Of a stretch of DNA of 64,000 nt, positions 1-8,461 are shown piece after piece. The notes under the pieces are model-generated. The model searched no databases, had not been told where the DNA came from, and saw only the letters and a program-made list of their open reading frames with translations. Origin of the DNA: Bacteroidia bacterium. GTDB taxonomy: Bacteria; Bacteroidota; Bacteroidia; Bacteroidales; Azobacteroidaceae. Location: positions 14,421-78,420 of the forward strand of contig BNXY01000006.1 of the NCBI GenBank assembly GCA_025999935.1. The letters run 5' to 3'. The stretch's first letter is position 1; each line of letters begins with the position of its first letter. Position numbers and translations under genes: made by a program.

Positions 1-2
1 AA

Positions 3-773
3 ATACCTATTTATAATCCATTCTCTACCCTATTATTATTTGAAAATAACGAGTTTAGTAATTATTGGTTTCGCACCGGTACGCCTACTTTTTTAATAGA
101 ATTGCTTAAAACGCGAAATAGACTTGAACCTATATTAGAACCGATAACGGTTAATTCGAGCGCATTTGACAGTTTTAATCCCCAATTTATCACTGAAATT
201 CCTTTATTATTTCAGACCGGTTATTTGACTATTAAACACAAAGCGTTTATTCAGGGTCGTCCGCACTACACGATTGAAATGCCTAATTTGGAAGTCAGAG
301 AATCGATGGTAAAATACCTGTTAAGTACTTACAGTCATTACCCCGTAGAGCGGGAAGATGATTTGAAAGAACGTATGCAACAGCAACTTTTAGCGAATGA
401 TGCCGGCGGTTTAGAACAAAGTCTTCGTGAAATGTTGGCAAGTATTCCTTACCCCTTGCATATTGGAAAAGAAGCCTATTATCATTCCTTACTTCTCTTG
501 TGGCTCAAATTACTTGGATTTGATATTCAAGGCGAGATAATGACCAATATTGGGCGAATTGATGCGATATGGAAATTTCCAGGACATACCATTATAGCTG
601 AAGTGAAATATCAACCTCAAGAAGAATCTATATCTGCTTTGTTGGATAATGCGATTAAGCAAATAAAAGAAAAACAATATGCAGACCGCTTCAACGATGG
701 GCAAAAAATATCTTTATTAGCCGTGGCTTTTGCAGGAAAAGAGATCGGATGCAGAATAATTCAACAAAAATAA
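3..773 (+). CDS. C-terminal part of an AAA-ATPase-like / PD-(D/E)XK nuclease-like protein (5' end outside the window)
   Basis: The frame is open from the first complete codon, so the gene begins before the window; the TTG at 102 is an internal codon. The visible 256 residues resemble the C-terminal half of a family that is very abundant in Bacteroidales and combines an AAA-ATPase-like domain (PF09820) with a PD-(D/E)XK nuclease-like domain (PF08011, formerly DUF1703). The nuclease-like core can be seen near the end: 'NIGRIDAIW' supplies the G-R-x-D, and 'IIAEVKY' supplies E-x-K. No member has a settled function that I know of; roles in defence or as selfish paralogues have been suggested. The ATPase motifs would lie upstream and cannot be checked. 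The stop lies 11 bases from the stop of the convergent SulP gene. Confidence 0.8.
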   Translation: MPIYNPFSTLLLFENNEFSNYWFRTGTPTFLIELLKTRNRLEPILEPITVNSSAFDSFNPQFITEIPLLFQTGYLTIKHKAFIQGRPHYTIEMPNLEVRESMVKYLLSTYSHYPVEREDDLKERMQQQLLANDAGGLEQSLREMLASIPYPLHIGKEAYYHSLLLLWLKLLGFDIQGEIMTNIGRIDAIWKFPGHTIIAEVKYQPQEESISALLDNAIKQIKEKQYADRFNDGQKISLLAVAFAGKEIGCRIIQQK

Positions 774-784
774 ATTGAAATGTA

Positions 785-2479
785 TTATTTTATTAATTCA
801 TCCGCCCGCTCTAACGCCTCATTGATATTGCTGCAAATATTTTCCTTGCCTACTTTATTTGCAAATCCGGATTTATCAAGCATTGCCTTGATTTTGTCGT
901 TTACGCCGGAAAGAACCAATTGAATATTTTCCTGATGCGATAAACGGTAAAGGCTTTCCAAGTTATGCAATCCGGTAGAATCCATAAACGGTACTTTTCG
1001 CATACGGATGATGCGAACTTTGGGTCGTTTGGAATTCATTAAACGCATACTTTCTTCAAATTTATTGGCGATTCCAAAAAAGAAAGGGCCGTCAATTTCG
1101 TAAACTTCCACGCCTGTTGGTAAAATCAATTTATCATTATCCGCCATTTTTTCTGCGTCCCTTTCCATATTCAATTCGTCTTTGATGACGGAAATATTTG
1201 AAGTTTCTGAAACTCGTTTTACCAAAAGCACCATAGCCAGCAAAATACCTACTTCAATGGCAATGGTTAAATCGAAAATTACAGTCAAAAAGAAAGTAAC
1301 CAACAGGATGGCAACATCCGATTTCGGGTTTTTCAATAAAGAAAGGAAAACTCGCCATTCACTCATGTTGTAAGCCACAATAATTAAAACGCCTGCCAAA
1401 CAAGCCATTGGGATGTGTTTGGTCAGCGGACTGAGAAAAAGCAATATCAACAACAAAACCACGGCATGAATAATGCCTGCAACAGGACTTCTTCCACCGT
1501 TTTTGATGTTGGTCATGGTTCTTGCAATGGCGCCCGTAACAGGGATTCCACCGAACAAAGGCACGATAACGTTGGCGGCTCCCTGGGCGATTAATTCCGT
1601 ATTGGAATTTTGTTTATCGCCGGTAATACCGTCTGCAACTGTTGCCGAAAGCAGGGATTCGATGGCGCCCAGCATGGCAATCGTAAACGCAGCAGGCAAG
1701 AGCAAGTTGATGGTGGACAGATTGATTGGAACCGGAGTGGGGGAGGGTAGGGAAGCATTAATCTGAAAGCGGTCGCCAATGGTTTCGATGCCGGTAATTC
1801 CCAGATAATTTCTTAGAATATAAACAATAACAGTCATCAGAATAATAGCAGTCAGGGAACCCGGTATTTTTTTTATGATTTTTTGAGAATAAACAATGAT
1901 AAGGACACTCAAAACGCCTACAATTATCGAACCCGGATTCAGGGTAGTGAAAACTTTTCCGTAAGCTATCCATTTAGAAATGAAATCAGCCGGCACACTT
2001 TCCATGCTTAGTCCGAAAAAATCTTTCATTTGGGTAGTAAAAATTGTTAGGGCGATACCACTTGTAAAACCGACGATGATAGGGTAGGGCATGAACTTAA
2101 TGATGGTGCCCAGCCGAAGCAATCCCATACCAATCAGCATCAATCCGGCTAAAACGGTAGCGACAGCCAATCCGCCCAATCCGAATTGTTGGATAATTCC
2201 GTAAACGATAACGATGAATGCGCCGGTTGGGCCGCCGATTTGGACGGAGCTTCCACCCAAGAAAGAAACGATAAATCCGCCGATAATAGCAGTTATCAAA
2301 CCTTTTTCGGGACTAACTCCCGATGCGATACCGAATGCGATGGCCAAAGGCAAAGCGACGATTCCAACGATTATTCCGGCCATTAAATCGGTCATGAATT
2401 TTTCTTTGGAATAATTTTTCAGCGAGGTAAATAATTTCGGTTTAAAATCCGGATTCACCTTTGAATTTAAAAGATTCAT
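785..2479 (-). CDS. SulP-family anion permease with C-terminal STAS domain
   Basis: A 564-residue inner-membrane transporter of the SulP/SLC26 family. These carry sulfate, bicarbonate or other anions, usually with Na+ or H+. The first 420 or so residues are a string of hydrophobic helices starting at 'LMAGIIVGIVALPLAIAFG', the typical SulP opening with its conserved proline. Residues from about 440 to the end form a cytosolic STAS domain, including 'MRKVPFMDSTGLHNLE', which has the D-S-T-G of anti-sigma-antagonist folds. Length is normal for bacterial SulP. The substrate cannot be read from sequence; bicarbonate uptake is as likely as sulfate. It is a single gene, with a CAAAGTTA (-7 box read in reverse) at 2504..2511 just upstream. 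Confidence 0.93.
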   Translation of the reverse strand: MNLLNSKVNPDFKPKLFTSLKNYSKEKFMTDLMAGIIVGIVALPLAIAFGIASGVSPEKGLITAIIGGFIVSFLGGSSVQIGGPTGAFIVIVYGIIQQFGLGGLAVATVLAGLMLIGMGLLRLGTIIKFMPYPIIVGFTSGIALTIFTTQMKDFFGLSMESVPADFISKWIAYGKVFTTLNPGSIIVGVLSVLIIVYSQKIIKKIPGSLTAIILMTVIVYILRNYLGITGIETIGDRFQINASLPSPTPVPINLSTINLLLPAAFTIAMLGAIESLLSATVADGITGDKQNSNTELIAQGAANVIVPLFGGIPVTGAIARTMTNIKNGGRSPVAGIIHAVVLLLILLFLSPLTKHIPMACLAGVLIIVAYNMSEWRVFLSLLKNPKSDVAILLVTFFLTVIFDLTIAIEVGILLAMVLLVKRVSETSNISVIKDELNMERDAEKMADNDKLILPTGVEVYEIDGPFFFGIANKFEESMRLMNSKRPKVRIIRMRKVPFMDSTGLHNLESLYRLSHQENIQLVLSGVNDKIKAMLDKSGFANKVGKENICSNINEALERADELIK

Positions 2480-2503
2480 TATACACTATTTTAAAAAACG
2501 GTG

Positions 2504-2511
2504 CAAAGTTA
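2504..2511 (-). promoter_or_regulatory. Probable -7 element of the SulP gene
   Basis: CAAAGTTA on the plus strand is TAACTTTG on the minus strand, matching the Bacteroidetes -7 consensus TAnnTTTG, 24 bases upstream of the start codon. I see no good -33 box at the expected distance, so this rests on one element. Confidence 0.45.
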
Positions 2512-2633
2512 CAAAAAACGGTCGGAAGTTAAAAGCAATTGATTAACTATCCAACACACCTAACCTTATTACCTCATTTGGCGCCTGTTTTCTTACGAAT
2601 TACTTGTTGGTATTCTACTTGATTGCTTTTTTA

Positions 2634-2665
2634 TTTGCAATAGTAAAAAAAAGGAATTATATTTG
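2634..2665 (+). promoter_or_regulatory. Bacteroidetes-type promoter of the TPR lipoprotein gene
   Basis: TTTG (2634..2637) and TATATTTG (2658..2665) are 20 nt apart, a full match to the primary sigma consensus TTTG-N19-21-TAnnTTTG. Transcription would begin near 2672, leaving about 15 nt of leader before the ATG at 2687. This supports that start over the GTG at 2678. Confidence 0.7.
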
Positions 2666-2686
2666 CAATTGAAATAAGTGAATGAT

Positions 2687-3835
2687 ATGAAAATTTTGCT
2701 AACCACAAAAACCAGCTGGTTTTCATGCCTGCTATTGGCGGCATGTTTTTCTTGTTCGAGATCCTCTTTGGATGTTGAAAATATTTTCAGTCAAGTTGAA
2801 AATATTGTTGAGTTACAGCCGGATAGCGCTATTATTCTGCTTGATTCTATTTTATACCCGGAAGACCTTCGGAAGAGTCAATGGAATAAATATACGCTTT
2901 TGCAAGTTCAGGCAAAGGACAAAAGCTATCGGGACATTGCATCCGATACGGTTATTTTTGCGGTAAAGAATTACTATCTCCAAAAGAAAAATTTTCGTAA
3001 TGCCGCGCTGGCTGCCTTTTATTCCGGAAGAGTCTATCAATCACGGAACGATTTTAAGCAAGCCATATCGGCTTATTTGCAAGCCGAAACGATTTCCCAA
3101 AAAACAGAAGATGATAAACAAAAAGGACTGATTCAATATTTCATTGGAGGCGCTTATTATGAACATGAAAATTATTCTGAGGCGATTGACCATTTCATAG
3201 CAGCCCAACAATATTTTAGCCGCTCTTCCGACAATGATAAACGGGAAATACAAACTCTCAATATTATCGGAAGCAGCTATTTTATGCAAGAAAATAGGGA
3301 CAGCGCTTTTATCTATTTTAATAAAGCCTTGCAGTTAGCAAAAGCATACAACGATACCGTTGTAGATAAAGAGTTAGAATCCACTATCCATTTAAATCTG
3401 GCGCATCTGTATTATGAACTTCAGCAAAAAGATTCAGCAAACTTTTATTTCAATACCGCATTGGATTTTTTTGAAGCGAACGACAAAATATCCTCTCTTT
3501 CCAACGCTTACAATTTATTTTCCCAATTAGAAGAAAAAGGCGGTAATTATAGAAAAGCATTGGAATATCATCAAAAACATACCCAATATTTAGAGACGAT
3601 AATAGGAGAAATAGAAAATAATAGCCTGCGGGAAATTAAGAGAAAATACCATTTGAAGAAAATCCGGAATGAAAAAGACCGGCTGCTTATTAAGCGGCAA
3701 TGGATTTTTTTGGATTTTTTGATAATCTTACTTGTAGTCGGAATCATTTCTTTTTATTTGTACAGTAAAAACTTACAAGAAGAAGCCATCCGATTAAAAA
3801 TGGAAATATGGCACAAGTTAGGAATTAAGCCCTGA
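2687..3835 (+). CDS. TPR-repeat lipoprotein with C-terminal membrane segment, shorter than usual
   Basis: A 382-residue protein. The N-terminus is a lipoprotein signal, 'LLLAACFSCSRSS', with the lipobox cysteine near residue 24. Several TPR-like helical pairs follow between about residues 85 and 290 (A-A-F-Y-S-G-R-V-Y, Y-F-I-G-G-A-Y-Y, I-G-S-S-Y-F and similar). A single membrane helix, 'WIFLDFLIILLVVGIISFYLY', lies near residue 345, with only about 20 residues after it. Related Bacteroidetes TPR proteins continue into a coiled coil and a DNA-binding or DUF6377 domain after this helix (compare the gene at 44955); here that output domain is missing. No continuation was found in other frames downstream. 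The function is unknown; a sensor that has lost its output part is one reading. Confidence 0.7.
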   Translation: MKILLTTKTSWFSCLLLAACFSCSRSSLDVENIFSQVENIVELQPDSAIILLDSILYPEDLRKSQWNKYTLLQVQAKDKSYRDIASDTVIFAVKNYYLQKKNFRNAALAAFYSGRVYQSRNDFKQAISAYLQAETISQKTEDDKQKGLIQYFIGGAYYEHENYSEAIDHFIAAQQYFSRSSDNDKREIQTLNIIGSSYFMQENRDSAFIYFNKALQLAKAYNDTVVDKELESTIHLNLAHLYYELQQKDSANFYFNTALDFFEANDKISSLSNAYNLFSQLEEKGGNYRKALEYHQKHTQYLETIIGEIENNSLREIKRKYHLKKIRNEKDRLLIKRQWIFLDFLIILLVVGIISFYLYSKNLQEEAIRLKMEIWHKLGIKP

Positions 3836-3844
3836 GGAAGCATC

Positions 3845-3889
3845 AAATCTTTTTTCAATTTTTAATCTATTACAAACAAAAAAAGATTT
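3845..3889 (+). terminator. Weak hairpin after the TPR gene
   Basis: AAATCTTTTTT (3845..3855) and AAAAAAGATTT (3879..3889) pair as an 11-bp AT-only stem shortly after the stop codon. No T-run follows the second arm, so termination here is uncertain. Confidence 0.3.
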
Positions 3890-3964
3890 AACCATTTTTT
3901 GGCATATATAGCACTTTTTCTTGTAATACTTCGCCGGATAATTATCTAATTCAATAAATTTTAT

Positions 3965-3972
3965 TATTTTTG
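3965..3972 (+). promoter_or_regulatory. Probable -7 element of the acidic-protein gene
   Basis: TATTTTTG matches TAnnTTTG and lies 17 nt upstream of the ATG at 3990. No clear -33 element was found about 20 nt upstream. Confidence 0.5.
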
Positions 3973-3989
3973 TCGAAAAAACAATTATT

Positions 3990-5450
3990 ATGTCCAAGAA
4001 GAAAACAACATCAAAAACTCAAGAGTTAAGTCCTGAGAAATACATTCGCCAAAAGTCACAGAATCTTCCTATTTTTAAATGCTGGATTAATACGGGCTGG
4101 GACGATGAAAAATTTGCACAGATTATTATTTCCCGAAAACACGCAAACGGCAACCTGACGGCTTGCGTTTATTTGACCGATTTAGCTTGTTTAGGTGTAA
4201 AAGATACCGACTATTTTTTTAATGTTCCGGTCGAAACGTTGGAAGAAAAGTTAAACCAAAATCCAAGTATGAAATTTGATGAAATTTCTTACCCCTTGGC
4301 ACACAATATTATTTATGCAGCCATTGAATTTGCCGAAGAATATGGTTTTGAACCGCATAAAGATTATACGCAAACGACTTATTTTTTCTTGGAAGAAGAC
4401 ACAGACGACATTCCTTTGATAGAAATTGAATGTGGAAGCAAAAAAGATAGAAAACCATTGTATATAAATGCCGGACATGATAGCCCTGCACGAGCAAAGC
4501 AAATTATCGCTCAATTGGAAAAAACAGCAGGCAACGGAAATTTTAATTTCATTACTGAAATAGATGGGGATCACGAGGATTATGAGGACGAAGATGAGGA
4601 TTTTGATGAGGACGAAGACGAGGAGGATTTCAAAGAAGAATTTGACATGGCTCAAGAACTACTCAAATTAGACAAAGAAGAACAAAAAGCCCTGTTTTTT
4701 GAATTGGCCAAAATAAATGAAAAGGAATCGTCCCCCAAAGATTTTAAGAAATGGCTGATATTAGCCAATCTATTGATTTGGGATATTGTTGATGAGAAAG
4801 CAATAGATAAATATATGGATATAATCGAAAAAGATTTGGATTATTCTGTTATAGAAATAGATGAATTACCTAACAGCCTTTTTGCAGGCATACAAGATAA
4901 AGACCCGGACATAATTTGTAATTTATTCTATGACACGCTTGATGTGATAAGCGATGATATAAAAAGAGCGGAACAGGCTTTAAAAGAATTTCGCGATGAA
5001 ATGGGCGATGTTCCGGTTGCCGCCTTCATGGAATTACAATATCTGGCAAAAAAAAGCAAAAAGAAATATACCAAAAAGTTGGAAGAATATTATACGAAAT
5101 ATCCGGATTATTTATTGATTCGGCTAAAATGGCATATCCATTTATTTGAAACCCAAAAAAACATTTTTCAAAGGAATATCAATGTCATGAATCTTAAATC
5201 GCTGTTATCCGAATCAAATCAAGTAACTTATTATGAATCAGACGCGTTTATGGCTGCTTACATGGCTTTTTGTATATTATCTGACAATGATAATCCGGAA
5301 GATATGCTCACCAAAATTATTACTTTTGAAAAATATCTGAGCATCAATGATTTTTTGGTAAATAAAGATGCGCTTAATGAACTATCATCCTTTCTGTTCA
5401 TTGCAAAAATAGCGAAATTGACTGATTATTTTAAAAATACCAACACCTGA
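3990..5450 (+). CDS. Conserved Bacteroidetes protein of unknown function with an acidic linker
   Basis: A 486-residue soluble protein with no signal peptide. Residues 1-180 form a conserved-looking block: 'PIFKCWINTGWDD', 'GNLTACVYLTDLACLGVKD', 'LAHNIIYAAIEFAEEYGF'. I recall this pattern from unannotated Bacteroidetes proteins but cannot assign a function. Around residues 192-220 comes a strongly acidic stretch made almost only of D and E. A helical C-terminal half follows, with lysine-rich, repeat-like segments ('YLAKKSKKKYTKKLEEYYTKYPDYLL') that may be TPR-like. It ends 9 bases before the aminotransferase gene on the same strand and may be co-transcribed with it. There is no evidence of a shared function. 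Confidence 0.6.
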   Translation: MSKKKTTSKTQELSPEKYIRQKSQNLPIFKCWINTGWDDEKFAQIIISRKHANGNLTACVYLTDLACLGVKDTDYFFNVPVETLEEKLNQNPSMKFDEISYPLAHNIIYAAIEFAEEYGFEPHKDYTQTTYFFLEEDTDDIPLIEIECGSKKDRKPLYINAGHDSPARAKQIIAQLEKTAGNGNFNFITEIDGDHEDYEDEDEDFDEDEDEEDFKEEFDMAQELLKLDKEEQKALFFELAKINEKESSPKDFKKWLILANLLIWDIVDEKAIDKYMDIIEKDLDYSVIEIDELPNSLFAGIQDKDPDIICNLFYDTLDVISDDIKRAEQALKEFRDEMGDVPVAAFMELQYLAKKSKKKYTKKLEEYYTKYPDYLLIRLKWHIHLFETQKNIFQRNINVMNLKSLLSESNQVTYYESDAFMAAYMAFCILSDNDNPEDMLTKIITFEKYLSINDFLVNKDALNELSSFLFIAKIAKLTDYFKNTNT

Positions 5451-5459
5451 CATTACGCG

Positions 5460-6611
5460 ATGAAACCCATACAAATGGTGGATTTAACTTCCCAATATGC
5501 ACGGATACAAGCTGAAATGGACAAAGCCGTTTTGGAAGTTATCCGTTCGGGAAAATACATCAATGGGGATGCAGTACAGGCATTTGCTGCCGAACTTTCG
5601 CAACAGGTCGGCGCCAATTACGCGATTCCTTGCGCCAACGGAACCGATGCGCTCCAAATCGCCTTGATGGCTTTGGATTTGCAGCCGGGAGATGAGGTAA
5701 TTGTTCCGGCTTTCAATTATGTGGCAAGCGCAGAGGCTGTTGCCTTGTTGAAACTGAAACCGGTTTTGGTCGATGTCAATCCGCAGACGTTTAATGTAGA
5801 TGTAGATAAAATAGCAGATGCCATCTCTCCAAAAACAAAAGCCATTATTCCGGTGCACCTTTTCGGACAGTCCGCCGATATGGAACCCATCCTGAAAATC
5901 GCCAATGAAAACGGGCTTTTTGTCGTAGAAGACAATGCCCAAAGCATCGGTTCGATTTATTCTTTTTCTGACGGAGAACAAAAACAAACCGGAACCATCG
6001 GCGATATCGGAACATTGTCATTTTTTCCAACTAAAAACTTGGGCTGCTATGGCGACGGCGGGGCGATGCTGACCAATAATGAAACATTGGCAAAAAAACT
6101 CAAAATAATTGCCGCACACGGACAATCTAAAAAATATACACACGAATTGCTTGGCTGCAATTCTCGTTTAGATACGCTTCAAGCAGCCATTTTAAAAGTA
6201 AAATTGCCTTATTTGGAATCTTATAGCATGGCACGGCAAAAAGTTGCAGCCCAATATAATGAAGGCTTAAAAACATTGACTAATTTGTTGGAAACCCCTT
6301 GCCACATTCCCAATTCAACGCATGTATATAATCAATACACCTTGAAAATAAAGCACAATCGGCGGGATGATTTGCAAAAATACCTGAAAGAAAAAGGCGT
6401 TCCGACCATGGTTTATTATCCCCTATCCTTACAGCAACAACCTGCTTTTTGTCATTGCGGGCTTGACCGGCAATCCCCCATTATACGTATCGGAAGTGAT
6501 TTAAGCGAAACGGAACAACTTTGCCAATCCGTATTGTCTTTGCCGATGCATACGGAATTGGACGAGGAGCAAATTCGGTATATTATTGAACAAATTATGA
6601 AATATGAATAA
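5460..6611 (+). CDS. DegT/DnrJ/EryC1/StrS sugar aminotransferase (WbpE/WlbC-like)
   Basis: A 383-residue PLP-dependent aminotransferase that aminates a nucleotide keto-sugar for surface polysaccharide. Family features are visible: '[16 protein letters not shown]' at the start, '[11 protein letters not shown]', '[13 protein letters not shown]', '[10 protein letters not shown]', '[11 protein letters not shown]' (the PLP-binding D) and '[16 protein letters not shown]', whose K forms the Schiff base. The end '[17 protein letters not shown]' is also typical. The next gene overlaps by 8 bases and encodes the matching N-acetyltransferase. Together they fit the 3-amino steps toward a 2,3-diacetamido sugar, although the dehydrogenase and epimerase steps are not nearby. 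A hairpin repeat unit at 6451..6478 is translated in frame as '[10 protein letters not shown]' in the loop before the final helix, where relatives have 'LGYKxG'-type sequence. Confidence 0.88.
   Translation: MKPIQMVDLTSQYARIQAEMDKAVLEVIRSGKYINGDAVQAFAAELSQQVGANYAIPCANGTDALQIALMALDLQPGDEVIVPAFNYVASAEAVALLKLKPVLVDVNPQTFNVDVDKIADAISPKTKAIIPVHLFGQSADMEPILKIANENGLFVVEDNAQSIGSIYSFSDGEQKQTGTIGDIGTLSFFPTKNLGCYGDGGAMLTNNETLAKKLKIIAAHGQSKKYTHELLGCNSRLDTLQAAILKVKLPYLESYSMARQKVAAQYNEGLKTLTNLLETPCHIPNSTHVYNQYTLKIKHNRRDDLQKYLKEKGVPTMVYYPLSLQQQPAFCHCGLDRQSPIIRIGSDLSETEQLCQSVLSLPMHTELDEEQIRYIIEQIMKYE
6451..6478 (+). repeat. Single REP-like hairpin unit inside the aminotransferase gene (family 1)
   Basis: The unit runs from GTCATTGCGG to CAATCCCC and folds on itself, with arms ATTGCGGG and CCGGCAAT around CTTGA (one imperfect pair). 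The same unit occurs at 24168..24246 (two inverted copies), 25787..25810 and 28542..28566. Here it is read in frame as HCGLDRQSP. Confidence 0.75.
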
Positions 6612-7107
6612 CTATCAAGCGCATCCTACAGCCATTATCGATGCTGGTGCAATCATTGGAAAAGGTACGAAAATCTGGCATTTCTCACACATCATGCCTG
6701 AAGCGGTAATTGGCGAAAACTGCAATATTGGGCAAAATGTGGTCATTTCTCCGAAAGTGATTTTGGGAAATAATGTCAAAGTACAGAACAATGTATCGAT
6801 CTATACCGGAGTGATTTGTGAAGACGATGTATTCTTAGGCCCAAGTTGCGTATTTACCAATGTGATTAATCCGCGCAGTTTTATTTCCCGAAAAGGCGAA
6901 TTTCTTCCAACTGTGGTCAAAAAAGGAGCGACCATCGGAGCCAACGCCACCATTATCTGCGATGTCACTATCGGCGAATACGCTATGATAGGAGCAGGAA
7001 CGGTCGTAACAAAAGATGTTCCGGCTTATGCCCTGATCGTGGGAAATCCCGGAATACAAATTGGAATAGTTGATAAAGAAGGGAATACAATTATATCTCG
7101 TAGCTGA
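6604..7107 (+). CDS. Left-handed beta-helix N-acetyltransferase (WbpD/WlbB-like)
   Basis: A 167-residue hexapeptide-repeat acyltransferase. Repeats such as '[21 protein letters not shown]', '[15 protein letters not shown]', '[16 protein letters not shown]' and '[18 protein letters not shown]' build the beta-helix. The segment '[12 protein letters not shown]' holds the conserved histidine region. The length and the '[14 protein letters not shown]' motif fit the WbpD/WlbB group, which acetylates the 3-amino group of a UDP-sugar using acetyl-CoA. The start overlaps the aminotransferase by 8 bases, as expected for coupled translation. The 3' end overlaps the end of hemG, on the other strand, by 17 bases. 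Confidence 0.87.
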   Translation: MNNYQAHPTAIIDAGAIIGKGTKIWHFSHIMPEAVIGENCNIGQNVVISPKVILGNNVKVQNNVSIYTGVICEDDVFLGPSCVFTNVINPRSFISRKGEFLPTVVKKGATIGANATIICDVTIGEYAMIGAGTVVTKDVPAYALIVGNPGIQIGIVDKEGNTIISRS

Positions 7108-8458
7108 TGGTCGCCCCCTGCAAAATCCTATCCGCCATACTGATGCCGTTGCGCAGATTTCCGGCGATAATCAAACCCGGATAACGCTTTTGCAAGCATT
7201 CGATAGTCGCCAGCCGTTCGCCCGTGCTGAGTTCATATTGCGGAATCGCGTGCGTATGACGGAAAATCCGAATCATATCCGGTTCCATAGATGCCGGCAA
7301 TTTGAGCATGGCGTGCAGTTCCTTACAAACTAATTCTTTTAATTCATTATCGGATAGTTGCGTTAGATAATGCTTTTTTATGCCGCCCACATAAAAAGTG
7401 AATAACGTACCGCTTTCCGGAGCGCGTCCCTGAAAACAAGCCGACGGAAACAGAATCCCCAGCACATCTTTTTTCTCAATGGAAGGCACCAATCCGCCGA
7501 AAGCGTTAAACTGCAAACCGCGGGTATCTTTAATTCCCACAGCAATTTCCACCACGGGCGCATATTGAAGATTACTGATTTTATCCATTTCTTCTTTGGC
7601 GATAAAAGGAAGTAAATTAGGCAGAGCATAAGCGCCAACGGTTGTGATTACTTTGGATGCAAGTATGGTTTCCTCTTCCTGAAGAGTAGAAAATGTCACT
7701 TTCCACTGATTTTCAAACGGATGAACAAGAATGTCGGACACCGATAGGCGAATGTTTTCTTTACCGATAGCATCGCCAAGTGCGTTAGTAAGGCTGCTTA
7801 ATCCTCCACGGGTGGAAAAAACTTTTTTGGTAGCCAACCGGTCGCGTTCCGTTTTCGGTTCCTTCGCTTTCGCAATACTTCCGCCTATGAAACTGCCGTA
7901 ATTTTGTTCCAAGTTATATAATTTGGGAAGTGCGTAGCGCGTTATCAATTTCATCGGGTCGCCGGCATAAATGCCTGAAAGAAAAGGGTCAACCGCATAA
8001 TTCACGAAGGATTTACCCAGCCGGCGGTTGGCTAATTCTCCCACCGATTCATCCGGGTTCGTTCCTTTTTTGCGGAAAGGTTCTCCCAAAATGCGGAATT
8101 TATCGGAAAGCGTGAACAAGGGCGTTGTGATACCGCCAATCAATCCGGAAGGTAGTTTGCGAAACCGGTCGCCTTTCCAGATAAGCCGGTTATTCGCGTT
8201 TTCATCGGCAATTTCCAATTCGCAGGCAGGCGATAAGGCATTCAACAATTCGGTAACTTCGGGATGAGAAACGCTTCCGGTGTTAGGTCCGCTTTCAAAC
8301 ACAAAACCGTCTTCTTCAAACGTCCGGATTTGTCCGCCCACCCAATGGTTTTTCTCCAAAAGCAAGACTTTCTTGCCTTCGTTAATCAAATGAAAAGCCG
8401 CGGTTAGTCCAGTGAGACCTGCACCGATGATTACTATGTCTGTGTGTTGTGTTTGCAT
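7091..8458 (-). CDS. hemG: Protoporphyrinogen oxidase (HemG/HemY type, FAD-dependent)
   Basis: A 455-residue flavoprotein oxidising protoporphyrinogen IX to protoporphyrin IX, the step before iron insertion. The N-terminus '[17 protein letters not shown]' is the dinucleotide-binding GxGxxG motif, followed by '[15 protein letters not shown]', the GG motif of the amine-oxidase/HemY superfamily. The C-terminal '[22 protein letters not shown]' is the second FAD contact region. It starts 3 bases after hemN ends, so the two are translated from one message. The gene is historically called hemY for this oxygen-dependent type; Bacteroidetes annotations usually use hemG. The last 17 bases overlap the convergent acetyltransferase gene. 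Confidence 0.92.
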   Translation of the reverse strand: MQTQHTDIVIIGAGLTGLTAAFHLINEGKKVLLLEKNHWVGGQIRTFEEDGFVFESGPNTGSVSHPEVTELLNALSPACELEIADENANNRLIWKGDRFRKLPSGLIGGITTPLFTLSDKFRILGEPFRKKGTNPDESVGELANRRLGKSFVNYAVDPFLSGIYAGDPMKLITRYALPKLYNLEQNYGSFIGGSIAKAKEPKTERDRLATKKVFSTRGGLSSLTNALGDAIGKENIRLSVSDILVHPFENQWKVTFSTLQEEETILASKVITTVGAYALPNLLPFIAKEEMDKISNLQYAPVVEIAVGIKDTRGLQFNAFGGLVPSIEKKDVLGILFPSACFQGRAPESGTLFTFYVGGIKKHYLTQLSDNELKELVCKELHAMLKLPASMEPDMIRIFRHTHAIPQYELSTGERLATIECLQKRYPGLIIAGNLRNGISMADRILQGATISYEI

Positions 8459-8461
8459 TTT

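Noticed and set aside
4251..4655. A hydrophobic 134-codon minus-strand frame opposite the acidic-protein gene
   Set aside because: Its apparent membrane helices come from reading the D/E-rich stretch in reverse (I, L, V, F codons); not a real membrane protein.
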